Source: CAYYIS01 sp964470965
GTDB taxonomy: Bacteria > JAAXHH01 > JABIQT01
DNA length: 64,000 nt
Direction: 5' to 3'
Assembly (NCBI GenBank): GCA_964470965.1
Contig: CAYYIS010000021.1
Span: 1-64,000, forward strand
Shown here: piece by piece, positions 17,902-25,998 of the stretch
Numbering within the stretch: the first letter of the stretch is position 1
Layout of the letters: each line of letters opens with the position of its first letter
The notes under the pieces: generated by a model
The model's input: only the letters and a program-made list of their open reading frames with translations
Database searches by the model: none
What the model was told of the DNA's origin: nothing
Translations under genes and position numbers: made by a program

Positions 17902-17924
17902 CGCTATCAGCTAGGAGTTGGGTC

Positions 17925-18368
17925 GTGAAAATCATTCTGACAGAAACCATAAACAGGCTGGGCGAAGCTGGCGAAATGGTAAACGTCGCCGACGGCTATG
18001 GGCGGAACTATTTACTGCCGCAGCAGAAAGCGATCATGGCGACCGAAGGTAACCTCAAGATGCTCCAGGGGCGCCTGAATAGAATGGAAGCCCAAGATGC
18101 GAAAATCCAGGAAGATGCGGCTAAAGTCGCTAAAGAGATGACCGACATTTCCTGCACCGCGGTAGTCCAGGTCGGAGAAGAAGATCAGATGTTCGGTTCG
18201 GTAACTGCCCAGAATATAAGCGAGCTTCTCAAAGAAAAGGGCTTTGAGGTTGATCGCCGTATAATCATATTGGATGAGCCTATAAAGGCGTTGGGTATCT
18301 ATACGGTACCGGTTCAGCTGCATCCGAAGGTAGAGGCAAACGTTAAAGTCTGGGTCGTAAAGGAGTAG
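17925..18368 (+). CDS. rplI: 50S ribosomal protein L9
   Basis: A 147-residue L9. The GTG at 17925 is chosen because AGGAG lies upstream and the product then begins with the canonical KIILTETINRLGEAGEMVNV; the open frame reaches back to 17820, but that stretch lies within rpsR. The N-terminal domain includes DGYGRNYLLPQQKA, followed by the long connecting helix and the C-terminal domain (QMFGSVTAQNI, DRRIIILDEPIKALG). Third gene of the S6-S18-L9 set. Confidence 0.94.
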   Translation: MKIILTETINRLGEAGEMVNVADGYGRNYLLPQQKAIMATEGNLKMLQGRLNRMEAQDAKIQEDAAKVAKEMTDISCTAVVQVGEEDQMFGSVTAQNISELLKEKGFEVDRRIIILDEPIKALGIYTVPVQLHPKVEANVKVWVVKE

Positions 18369-18433
18369 TGATTTTTCCTTGACGAATGCCTTGGCGCCAT
18401 TTATATTTGGGCGCTGATCTTGAGGAGGCTATC

Positions 18434-18721
18434 GTGGCTAGAAAAGCATCGGTAACACGAGACAAGCGCAGACTGCAGTCTTCGAGACGACGTGATAGGA
18501 GTCGCACATATACCCTGCCGTTTCAATCTAGGCAGTACCAGATGTTCGGCGTCGGTTTGCTATCGATATTAGCCGGATTTATTACGCTGGGCCTTGGTTC
18601 TATTTCGTTTGCTCCACTGCTTATGGTACTCGGATACTGTATTGTGATTCCGCTGATTTTTTTCTGGAAAGCGGATATCAAAAAGGCCGCGACCTCTGAT
18701 CGGGGATCGCCTCAACCGTAA
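18434..18721 (+). CDS. small membrane protein with two membrane segments
   Basis: A 95-residue protein of unknown function. The GTG at 18434 is preceded by GAGGAGG at an ideal distance, so it is preferred to the first start in the frame at 18386. The first 35 residues are strongly basic (RRDRSR); two hydrophobic helices follow (FGVGLLSILAGFITLGLG and SFAPLLMVLGYCIVIPLIFFW). It lies between rplI and the tRNA genes with no terminator visible before them. Similar short two-helix proteins occur in FCB-group genomes near housekeeping genes, but no family is assigned here. Confidence 0.7.
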   Translation: MARKASVTRDKRRLQSSRRRDRSRTYTLPFQSRQYQMFGVGLLSILAGFITLGLGSISFAPLLMVLGYCIVIPLIFFWKADIKKAATSDRGSPQP

Positions 18722-18732
18722 CGCAAATTCGC

Positions 18733-18807
18733 GGGCGGTTAGCTCAGTTGGTTCAGAGCGCGTGCCTTACAAGCATGAGGTCACTGGTTCGAATCCAGTA
18801 TCGCCCA
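18733..18807 (+). tRNA. tRNA-Val (anticodon TAC)
   Basis: A cloverleaf can be drawn. The 7-bp acceptor is GGGCGGT with ATCGCCC plus discriminator A. The D arm contains AGCTCAGTTGGTTCAGAGC, the anticodon stem CGTGC/GCATG closes a CTTACAA loop with anticodon TAC, and the T arm contains GGTTCGAATCC. CCA is not encoded. First of three tRNA genes after the ribosomal-protein run. Confidence 0.95.
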
Positions 18808-18822
18808 TGTACCTGTCATATT

Positions 18823-18897
18823 GGGGTCGTAGTTCAATCTGGTTAGAGCACCGCCCTGTCACGGCGGAAGTTGCGGGTTCGAGTCCCGTCGACCCCG
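18823..18897 (+). tRNA. tRNA-Asp (anticodon GTC)
   Basis: The acceptor GGGGTCG pairs with CGACCCC, discriminator G. The anticodon stem CCGCC/GGCGG closes the loop CTGTCAC with anticodon GTC. The T arm carries GGTTCGAGTCC. CCA is not encoded. It lies 15 bases after tRNA-Val, so the two are probably co-transcribed and processed. Confidence 0.95.
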
Positions 18898-18914
18898 TCC
18901 CATTATGATCTGTC

Positions 18915-18953
18915 CCAAGACAGCCCGCCCTGCACATCGGCGGGCTGTCTTGG
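18915..18953 (+). terminator. strong 15-bp inverted repeat between tRNA-Asp and tRNA-Leu
   Basis: Perfect 15-bp arms (CCAAGACAGCCCGCC and its complement) enclose a 9-base loop. The stem is GC-rich and begins 18 bases after tRNA-Asp. No run of T follows, so it is not a textbook intrinsic terminator. It could instead be a processing or attenuating hairpin that separates the Val-Asp pair from tRNA-Leu. Confidence 0.55.
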
Positions 18954-18974
18954 ATCTGGCTAGGATAAATCCCC

Positions 18975-19058
18975 GCCGGAGTGGTGAAATTGGTAGACAC
19001 GAGGGACTCAAAATCCCTTGCCCGCGAGGGCGTGTCGGTTCGAGTCCGACCTCCGGTA
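18975..19058 (+). tRNA. tRNA-Leu (anticodon CAA)
   Basis: The acceptor GCCGGAG pairs with CTCCGGT (one G-T pair), discriminator A. The anticodon stem AGGGA/TCCCT closes the loop CTCAAAA with anticodon CAA. A long variable arm (TGCCCGCGAGGGCG region) marks the class II tRNA, and the T arm carries GGTTCGAGTCC. CCA is not encoded. Confidence 0.95.
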
Positions 19059-19106
19059 TCTTAATTCCGCATCTTAGGTTTCCCTTCAAACCCCACAGAA
19101 AGATTG

Positions 19107-19135
19107 TTGACAGACATATCCAAACGCTATATGGT
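19107..19135 (+). promoter_or_regulatory. candidate sigma-70 promoter upstream of the M20 deacylase gene
   Basis: TTGACA at 19107 and TATGGT at 19130 with 17 bases between them, about 145 bases before the start at 19282. The -35 is perfect and the -10 is weak. A second TTGACA at 19135 has no good -10. The 223-base interval after tRNA-Leu holds no other feature I can support. Confidence 0.35.
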
Positions 19136-19281
19136 TGACATTAATAAGAATACATAAGACTACAGGCTTCAGACTTTGCCTTACCTACCTTGTCGCCATA
19201 AGCCCGGTTTTATGGCACAATCATTGGCTCCCCACCTTATAGCATCTTCCGATCATCGCATCCGGGATGGAGGTTCTTGTT

Positions 19282-20397
19282 ATGCTCGATGCGGTCGAAG
19301 TGACCAAAGATCTTATCAGATTTAATTCCGTCAGCTCCAACAGCAATGTCGCCGTGTCGGATAACTTGCAGGACCATATGCGCGCCATAGGTTTTACGGT
19401 TGAAAGAGTGGAATACCGGGACCTGCACGGTACGGACAAAGTCAGCCTTGTCGGTCGTAAAGGTGAGGGAGATGGTGGTCTGGCGCTGCTGGGACACTCA
19501 GATGTAGTGCCAGCGGATGGATGGACAAGGGATCCGTTTGAACCGTGGATAGAAGACGGTAAACTGTATGGCAGAGGTAGTTGCGATATGAAAGGATCGC
19601 TGTCATGTATGCTTGTTGCTTGTGAAGCCTATGATAGCTCAGACCTTAAAAACCCGCTTTATATCGTCTTTACCGGCGATGAAGAAGTGGGTTGCCAGGG
19701 TGCCGCCGAAGTGGTGAACCGCTCTCGTCTGTTTAACGAATATGGCCTCCGGTTCGGAATCATCGGTGAACCTACCCTGATGCGAGTGGTCCGGGCTCAC
19801 AAAGGGATGGTCTCCATCCGGGGCGTCTCTCAAGGCCGTGCCGCCCACAGCAGTACCGGGAAGGGCGTCAACGCCAATCTGGCCATGATCCCTTTTCTCG
19901 AAGAAATGCGAGCCATATACGATGAATTGACGACCGAAACTAAGTATTTCGACGGGGACTTCGACCCCCCTTACGCAGATTGGAACATCGGAATCAATGA
20001 CGGCGGCGTCGCGCCGAACGTTACCGCCCCGCAAAGCGTATGCACCATAAATTACCGCCCCTTGCCGAGGCACGATCAGGAAGCGCTTATGGTCCGGGTG
20101 CGGGATGCCGCTTCACGATGCGGCATCGAGGTCGATATCAGGAAAATCGGCGATCCTTTTGTTACGCCGAATGCCTCGGATATCATCCAGGCGGCCCTAC
20201 AGGCCACCGGAACCGACTCGGCACATACCGTTTCGTATGGGACGGACGGTCTCATATTCGGTTCGGTAATGGAGCTTGTGGTCATGGGACCTGGAGACAT
20301 TCAGCAGGCCCATACCGTAAACGAATGGATGGATTTGGAACAGTTCGGCCATGCTATCGGCATCTACAGGAATATGATAGATCGCTTCTGTATATGA
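19282..20397 (+). CDS. M20-family metallopeptidase/deacylase (ArgE/DapE-like)
   Basis: A 371-residue zinc hydrolase. LLGHSDVVPADGW holds the first metal His and Asp, GRGSCDMKG the bridging Asp, and FTGDEEVGCQGA the catalytic Glu pair; IIGEPT and the dimerization domain follow (KGMVSIRG to about residue 280). A further metal His is in the C-terminal AHTVNEW. Layout fits acetylornithine deacetylase, succinyl-diaminopimelate desuccinylase and related deacylases; the substrate is not decided. The ATG at 19282 is preferred over that at 19267 because GGAGGT lies 7 bases before it. Confidence 0.85.
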   Translation: MLDAVEVTKDLIRFNSVSSNSNVAVSDNLQDHMRAIGFTVERVEYRDLHGTDKVSLVGRKGEGDGGLALLGHSDVVPADGWTRDPFEPWIEDGKLYGRGSCDMKGSLSCMLVACEAYDSSDLKNPLYIVFTGDEEVGCQGAAEVVNRSRLFNEYGLRFGIIGEPTLMRVVRAHKGMVSIRGVSQGRAAHSSTGKGVNANLAMIPFLEEMRAIYDELTTETKYFDGDFDPPYADWNIGINDGGVAPNVTAPQSVCTINYRPLPRHDQEALMVRVRDAASRCGIEVDIRKIGDPFVTPNASDIIQAALQATGTDSAHTVSYGTDGLIFGSVMELVVMGPGDIQQAHTVNEWMDLEQFGHAIGIYRNMIDRFCI

Positions 20398-20439
20398 CAG
20401 ATAAGCAGGAGCTTAACAGAATTTAGGGAAAAAGACATT

Positions 20440-21510
20440 ATGCAGATCGGGCTTGTGGGATTGCCCGGCGCCGGTAAGACCACGTTGTTCAATGCTCTCG
20501 TAAAAGCCAATGCGGAAGTAGGTGGCTACGGCGCCGGTAAAGGACCGAATCGGGGAACGATCAAGGTGCCCGATCAGCGGGTATCGAAGTTGTCGGAGCT
20601 GTTTCATCCTGACAAAACGAACTATGCAACGGTAGATTACCTTGACATCGCCGGAGTTACACCCGGAGCGGACACTCACGGAGATCAGGGGGACGGCGGA
20701 CTGGCCGGGCTTCGGAATATGGATGTACTCATCCATGTGCTGCAGGGATTTGAGGGTTTGGACGCGGAAGCATTTGATTCGAAAGAAAATTTTGACAATA
20801 TTGAACTGGAGCTGACGGTTGCCGATCTGGATATCGTAGAGCGGCGGCTCGTCAGGCTGGAGAAAGAAACAAGACTGGACAGGTCGCCGAATCTTGCCCG
20901 GGAACGAGAGTTGCTCATGCAATGTCGCGCGCTCCTAGAAAAAGGGGAGGCGTTACGCACACTGGAACTGGTCCCGGATGATGAAAAACTGCTGCGCGGT
21001 TTTCAGTTTCTGACACAGAAACCGATGATGGCTGTGCTGAATATCGACGAGCACCAGATCGGTCAGGAAGACACTTGCCTCGCAGCGCTTGGTGACCTCC
21101 CACCGCATATCGAAGTCATAGCGCTCTGCGCCAGAGTCGAGATGGAAATCGCTCAGCTCGATGAGGAGGATGCGGACATTTTCCTCCAGGATCTCGGAAT
21201 AGCCGAACCGGCCTTGAGCCGGATGATTCTGACTTCGTACCAGATGTTGAGGCTAATCTCATTCTTCACGGTCGGCGAGGATGAAGTGAAAGCCTGGACT
21301 ATCACGCAAGGCACCATCGCGCCGGAAGCAGCCGGAGAGATACATTCCGATCTGGAACGAGGGTTCATTCGGGCGGAAACCGTTGGGTGCAGCGAACTAC
21401 TAGAAGCCGGCGGATGGGCACTGGCCAGGGACAGAGGCCTGCTTCGGCTGGAAGGTAAGCAGTATGTTGTTCAGGACGGCGATGTGATGAACATCCGGTT
21501 CAACGTATAG
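20440..21510 (+). CDS. ychF: YchF/OLA1-type P-loop ATPase
   Basis: A 356-residue Obg-related nucleotide hydrolase that associates with ribosomes and prefers ATP. The P-loop is GLPGAGKTT at the N-terminus, the switch II region is DIAGVTPGADTHGDQGDGG, a coiled-coil hairpin follows (LDIVERRLVRLEKE), and the usual NKXD is replaced by NIDE (N-X-X-E), the change associated with ATP use. The C-terminal TGS-type domain includes FTVGEDEVKAWTI and ends RDRGLLRLEGKQYVVQDGD. The AGAKTT version of the P-loop differs from the common NVGKST. Its start is 42 bases after the deacylase stop. Confidence 0.9.
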   Translation: MQIGLVGLPGAGKTTLFNALVKANAEVGGYGAGKGPNRGTIKVPDQRVSKLSELFHPDKTNYATVDYLDIAGVTPGADTHGDQGDGGLAGLRNMDVLIHVLQGFEGLDAEAFDSKENFDNIELELTVADLDIVERRLVRLEKETRLDRSPNLARERELLMQCRALLEKGEALRTLELVPDDEKLLRGFQFLTQKPMMAVLNIDEHQIGQEDTCLAALGDLPPHIEVIALCARVEMEIAQLDEEDADIFLQDLGIAEPALSRMILTSYQMLRLISFFTVGEDEVKAWTITQGTIAPEAAGEIHSDLERGFIRAETVGCSELLEAGGWALARDRGLLRLEGKQYVVQDGDVMNIRFNV

Positions 21511-21527
21511 GGTTCTGAGGAAGTCTC

Positions 21528-22442
21528 ATGAGTGACGAATCTTCGCTTGACGATGTACAGGGTGTGCAGGAGCATCTGATGACTGCCCTTTCTCAGGGAG
21601 GGACGCCATTTGGCATACTACCGCTCTTTACTCTGGACGAGCCAGATCGGTCCAGGAAGCATATCTTGAGTTACGAGCAGGAGGTGTGGCTCAACGAAGA
21701 GCAGCTTACATTCAAGTGGCAGGTGTCCGCCAATCCAAGTTTTGGGTTTCCCGACGTCTTCGACCGGAAGATATTCAAGATCATAGAATCGCTGGCGTTG
21801 CAACAGCAAAAGACATTGAAAAACCCGGTCCAATTCCCGCTACACGAGATCCTGCAGGTACTCAATCTGCCGTCGTTAGGCGTGCATTTCGCGCGGGTAA
21901 GGTCTTCGATTCAACGAATTGCGTCACTTAAGGTCCATACCCACTTTACCAGGTCGTCCGGGGACAAGGCAGACCTGTATTCTGACACGTTTCACATCTA
22001 CGATGATGTCACTTTTCAGGATGGTTCCTTCGGTAATGATATTGGCGCCGGCAACCACCAACTGACCTTTGGCGACTGGTACCTGGGAAGCCTGAACTTC
22101 GGACAAATAAAGCCTGTTGACCTTCAGTATTTCAACGGCATTGTTAATCCGGAAGCCAGCAGATTATATGAAGTACTGCTCGTCAAATTTGACGAGGCCA
22201 CCACAGATCATCAAAAGGGATGGCAGTTGACGTATTCAGACCTGTGCCACCTGATGCCCCTCAAAGAAGCAGGCTGGATGTCTTCGCCCCAAAGACAACT
22301 TGAAGAAATGCACGAAGAACTGATTAAGACTGGTTTTCTTGATAGGGTGGAATGGGAGAAAACCGGTGATAGCTGGCGCTTGTTGTATATACCCGGTGGC
22401 CGTGCCCGGGAAGGGACGGCGCCTGAGGATGATGATGACTAG
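21528..22442 (+). CDS. replication initiator protein A (RPA/RepA)-like protein, copy 1
   Basis: A 304-residue protein of the RPA/RepA initiator type, normally seen on plasmids, where it binds the origin through winged-helix domains. Features shared with the next gene, in order: FKWQVSANPSFGFPDVFDRK near residue 63, a helical block KIIESLALQQ, the basic segment ARVRSSIQRI, TFGDWYLGSLN, NPEASRLYEVL, then SSPQRQLEEMHEELIKTGF and a terminal WRLLYIPGGRAR. It ends in four Asp. It begins 17 bases after ychF behind TGAGGAAG. No other plasmid genes (parAB, iterons, relaxase) are visible, so a chromosomal role is likely; function is unproven. The frame after the TAG stays open for 37 more codons (to 22556). 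Confidence 0.72.
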   Translation: MSDESSLDDVQGVQEHLMTALSQGGTPFGILPLFTLDEPDRSRKHILSYEQEVWLNEEQLTFKWQVSANPSFGFPDVFDRKIFKIIESLALQQQKTLKNPVQFPLHEILQVLNLPSLGVHFARVRSSIQRIASLKVHTHFTRSSGDKADLYSDTFHIYDDVTFQDGSFGNDIGAGNHQLTFGDWYLGSLNFGQIKPVDLQYFNGIVNPEASRLYEVLLVKFDEATTDHQKGWQLTYSDLCHLMPLKEAGWMSSPQRQLEEMHEELIKTGFLDRVEWEKTGDSWRLLYIPGGRAREGTAPEDDDD

Positions 22443-22612
22443 ATCGATGTAAAGAACCCAAAGGATGAAACAGGGGATGATTCGGAAGCGCGGGATGTCA
22501 TTCTCAGCAAGGAGATGGGTCCGGGAATCCTATGGCTGGATGCCCATCAGACTGCGTAGGGCGGTGTCTCCCATGTTGTACCGTAAACGGGATTGACTTT
22601 CAGGGGATGGAT

Positions 22613-24490
22613 ATGGCTACCGATACTCGGCAAGAGAGGCAGACATTGTCAGGCACTGCTCCTTTCATGTTTTTTTCACCGGAAGAGACTTCGCTTGCGG
22701 CGTTGCCGTTTTTCTCCTTGGAACACGGCGACCAGCAGGATGCCTTTCATATCGACTATAAAACCCGGTTAGCAAACCATGAGGTAAATGCGACGCTGCG
22801 TTGGCGTGTGTCTGCCGATCCGGTCTATGGCTTTCCGGGGCCGTTCGACCGGAAGATTTTCAAGGTCATTGAATACCTCGCGATTCAGCAGTCGCGGTTG
22901 CCGCTTCGGAATCCGATACGGATTTCCCTGGGCCAGGTACTCAACATGGTCGGCTTGGCCCCCTTTCCGGCGCACCTCGCACGGGTACGTTCTTCAATCA
23001 GAAGAATTGCCGCCGTCACGATACAGAGTGATCTGACATTTCTCAGCGGCCAGCATACCGGCCGCTCATCGCAGACATTTCATGTTTATGACAGAGTCCT
23101 GTTCCAAGAGGCTGCCGGGGAAGGAACTTCCGATGACAGCAGGAACATTGTCACTTTCGGAGCCTGGTACTTGGAAAACCTCAACCAGGGGTATCTCCAA
23201 CCCATCGACTTTCCTTATTTTCGTAGTATCCGAAACCCTTTAGCCAGTCGGATGTACGAACTGCTCACCGCAAAATTCGAAAATGTCTTCACACGGGATC
23301 TGAGTGGATGGCAGGTGTCTTACCCTGTGCTGTGCAGGCTGCTTCCAACCCGTCAGGTTTTTCGGGCCCCTCAGCGACAGTTGGAAAGCGCTCACAATGA
23401 GTTGGTCGCCACAGGGTTCGTTGAGGATGTCACGTGGGAGAAAGTCGACAGGACTTGGATGCTGCTCTATATTCCGGGAAAGCGGGCCCGGGCCCTGCGC
23501 CAGAGGCTACCGGAGGCGTCGGACACCCAGCTGGAACAGCTCAATCAAGCGGCTTCAACAACCGAAGTCAAGCCACCGGAAGAAGAAACACCCGAGCTAA
23601 AATCTGAACCGCAACGTCCGCTGCGTGAAAGTCGTCCTGCACAGAAGGTAGATGTGAAATTACCCGATTTGGAAGAAGCAGATGCGGAAGCACTGGAATA
23701 CTGGCATCTAAAGGAGCGTCCGTTCGATACGACGCCGAACCCAAAATTCTACTACAACAGTGGCCAGCATCATGAAGCATTTTTCAAGATGAAGCACGCC
23801 GTAGCAACCCAGTCCGGCGCCATGTTATTGACCGGAGAAGTGGGCTCGGGGAAAACGTTGCTGACCAGAGCGTTCATTCACAGCCTTAAACGGGATCAAT
23901 ACGAAGTCGCGCTGTTGACAAATCCGCGGTGGGACGGAGTCGCGTTGTTACGGGAGATTCTGTTTCAGTTCGGGCAGGAAGTGGATACATCGGATAAGAC
24001 CGTGATCCTTCACAAGATCGAGGATATCTGGTTCAACAATTATACAGACGGCAGACATACCGTCCTGATAATTGATGAAGCACAGTTGATAGAAAATTAC
24101 GGGACGTTTGAGGAATTGCGCCTGCTGCTGAACTTCCAGATGGACGACCGCTATCTGGTGACACTCGTCCTATTGGGGCAACCGGAGCTGAACGCACAGA
24201 TCGATGCCATACCGCAGCTGGAACAGAGAATGGCATACCGGCACCACATCTGGTCGCTGACAGAGGAGGAGACGTGGGAGTATATTCGCCACCGGCTGAA
24301 GGTGGCGGGCGCTGCGAAGGACCTGTTTCTTAAGGAGACCGCCAGCCGGATTTTTGATCTGTCTCAGGGCGTCCCGCGTCGTATCAACACGCTCTGCAAC
24401 ATGTGTCTGCTGACCGGTTGGCTGCGCAAGACAGATGCCATTAATAAGACAATCGTCGAACAGGCGGCTTCGCCTTATAGCAGTCGGTGA
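22613..24490 (+). CDS. RPA/RepA-like initiator fused to an ExeA/GspA-like AAA+ ATPase
   Basis: A 625-residue two-part protein. Residues about 15-290 repeat the layout of the preceding gene (LRWRVSADPVYGFPGPFDRK, ARVRSSIRRI, TFGAWYLENLN, APQRQLESAHNELVATGF, WMLLYIPGKRAR). A Glu/Pro-rich linker follows (about 300-360). From about 361 comes an ExeA-type ATPase: LKERPFDTTPNPKFYYNS, Walker A GEVGSGKT (about 408), Walker B VLIIDEAQ (about 482), sensor-like LLGQPELN, an Arg-bearing LEQRMAYRHH and a C-terminal lid (RRINTLCNMCLLTG). ATG 22613 is chosen because AGGGG lies 6 bases upstream; the frame extends back to 22532. I know of no standard family with this architecture. ExeA-type ATPases act in secretion (GspA) and, as relatives TnsC/TniB, in transposition. 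Confidence 0.75.
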   Translation: MATDTRQERQTLSGTAPFMFFSPEETSLAALPFFSLEHGDQQDAFHIDYKTRLANHEVNATLRWRVSADPVYGFPGPFDRKIFKVIEYLAIQQSRLPLRNPIRISLGQVLNMVGLAPFPAHLARVRSSIRRIAAVTIQSDLTFLSGQHTGRSSQTFHVYDRVLFQEAAGEGTSDDSRNIVTFGAWYLENLNQGYLQPIDFPYFRSIRNPLASRMYELLTAKFENVFTRDLSGWQVSYPVLCRLLPTRQVFRAPQRQLESAHNELVATGFVEDVTWEKVDRTWMLLYIPGKRARALRQRLPEASDTQLEQLNQAASTTEVKPPEEETPELKSEPQRPLRESRPAQKVDVKLPDLEEADAEALEYWHLKERPFDTTPNPKFYYNSGQHHEAFFKMKHAVATQSGAMLLTGEVGSGKTLLTRAFIHSLKRDQYEVALLTNPRWDGVALLREILFQFGQEVDTSDKTVILHKIEDIWFNNYTDGRHTVLIIDEAQLIENYGTFEELRLLLNFQMDDRYLVTLVLLGQPELNAQIDAIPQLEQRMAYRHHIWSLTEEETWEYIRHRLKVAGAAKDLFLKETASRIFDLSQGVPRRINTLCNMCLLTGWLRKTDAINKTIVEQAASPYSSR

Positions 24491-24899
24491 TGTACCTACC
24501 CCTTCCGGGGTTCGTAACCGCGCGTGCTGTAACTGTAAACTGAACTGCCCGGCCCAACACGATTTCCTATAGTGTCAGATGGATGGAACGATTAGAAGCA
24601 AGTGCAACCGTTGCCATATCAACTGCCAACGTTCTCTCGGCGGTCAATTTACCTGTGCCGGACCGGAAGAGGCCTAGGCAAAATGGACCACGTTTACCTC
24701 CCGTCGCTGTTAATTCGTCTGCTCCTTGGTCGATCCGAACCATAAGATTTCCGGGTCAGTGAAGACCACTGCAGCGTTTGATTTTGGGATCGATCAATGA
24801 AACGTCTACCCTGAGATCTGCCCCAAGGAATGCCACCGGGGATTCTCCCGGATTTCCATCTCGGAACCTCTCCCCGAAGGCCACACCTCATAAATTTGT
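24491..24899. other. 409-base stretch without a supported gene
   Basis: Between the RepA-ExeA gene and the end of the broken SGNH gene on the other strand. Short open frames occur on both strands, but none has a ribosome-binding site, a recognizable motif or coding-like composition that I can support. No clear terminator follows the stop at 24490. It may be decayed coding DNA, given the pseudogene next to it. Confidence 0.4.
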
Positions 24900-25988
24900 T
24901 TATCCAATCCGGAGCAATTTCAGAATAGAAGATGCGACATGTTCGGCTTTTAACCTCGAACCGATTCCATCAACATGGAACCAGTCGACCCAATTCCCTT
25001 CAGGAATATGCCCTTCAGGAAAAGGAGAATATTCTACTTGAAGTTTTTCCGCAATCTTACGCATAATCTCCTTATGCCGTTCTATTTGTGTAAAAATATC
25101 TGGTGGCACAGGGCCAGATGGGGGATTGGGGAATGGATTTAATGGAGGTGGGAGCAGAATGACTTCGGAACCATCTTCTTTTATTTCTCGTATCAGCGTA
25201 GACAAATTGTGCGTAAAACCAAGATTGCCATCTGGAATCGATTGTATTTCACCAGAGAACCAAGGTGCCAGTGGCTCACGATTTTGGACAAAATGTTGTC
25301 CCTGGATAAAATCATCAAAAAAACAAATTTAGGAGAAGCAGGCTGAACAACCGGGAATGCATCATCCAGCGGCCGCGGCCCCTCACGGCGCGCAGGTTGA
25401 TGACCGGCTGACGCCAATAACTGTAATCTGGATGGTAGAACGGTCGGGTGTTGGCCTCTGCATCGTTAGCACCCGTCATTATTGCGACTATATCAGGATT
25501 GTAGTAGTGGAATTTGAAATGATAATGAGTCAGAAGCTCCGCAGATGTCCCCCAAGGAACTCCGGCATTGATAACCTCATTATTTTTAAACCTATCAGGC
25601 AAATTTTTCGTCAGGACATTTCGGACTTGTTCCGGATAGGTATTTGCATTCTTGGGTACCGCCCAACTGTAGGTATTAGATCCACCTAAAATAAAACTCT
25701 CAGTATGCCGGGTGTACGTCCCACCGCTACTCGGTGACCACGATATCCATAGGCATTATGATGAAACTCATCTTCCCCTTCACTATAATTTGGTGCGGGA
25801 ATATACAAGAGATAGGGCTGACCTACAGTTCTCTGAGCCCTTGTTAAGGCAACCTCGTTATTTCCAAGCATAATCTGACGGGCTTTTTCATACTTTGGAA
25901 AACGGGTGTTAATGACCGTCCAACCCATAAGCTCGAGTACAACAGCCACCAAAAATACCATGATCAAGTAGAAGGCGGTTGTTTTCAA
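24900..25988 (-). pseudogene. SGNH/GDSL hydrolase gene with two frameshifts
   Basis: Read on the - strand, three consecutive frames join into one protein of about 360 residues. The N-terminal signal or anchor (AFYLIMVFLVAVVLELMGW) and a PNYSEGEDEFHHNAYGYRGH segment lead to block I, LGGSNTYSW, reached only after a frame change near 25692. It continues with AGVPWGTSAELLTHYHF, block III TGANDAEA, and, after a second frame change at a 7-base A/T run near 25312-25321, VILLPPPLNPFPNPP and block V DWFHVDG (Asp-X-X-His). All catalytic blocks survive, so either the gene broke recently or the two single-base shifts are sequencing errors. It starts at a TTG close behind aceF, so it may be read with the aceE-aceF transcript. 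Confidence 0.68.
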
Positions 25989-25998
25989 TAAGGTGTTG

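Noticed and set aside
17820..17924. Longer L9 starting at 17820
   Set aside because: This would overlap rpsR by 82 bases, and the ribosome-binding site and canonical L9 N-terminus are at GTG 17925.
18767..19089. Two - strand open frames across the tRNA genes (18767-19000 and 18859-19089)
   Set aside because: They are the reverse complements of tRNA-Val, -Asp and -Leu. Their SNPQ/GFEPVTSCL-type translations are a well-known artefact of tRNA genes.
21528..24490. Integrated plasmid or phage as the explanation of the RepA-like genes
   Set aside because: No integrase, attachment-site repeats, partition, relaxase or phage genes are visible around the pair, and base composition does not visibly change; not excluded, but unsupported.
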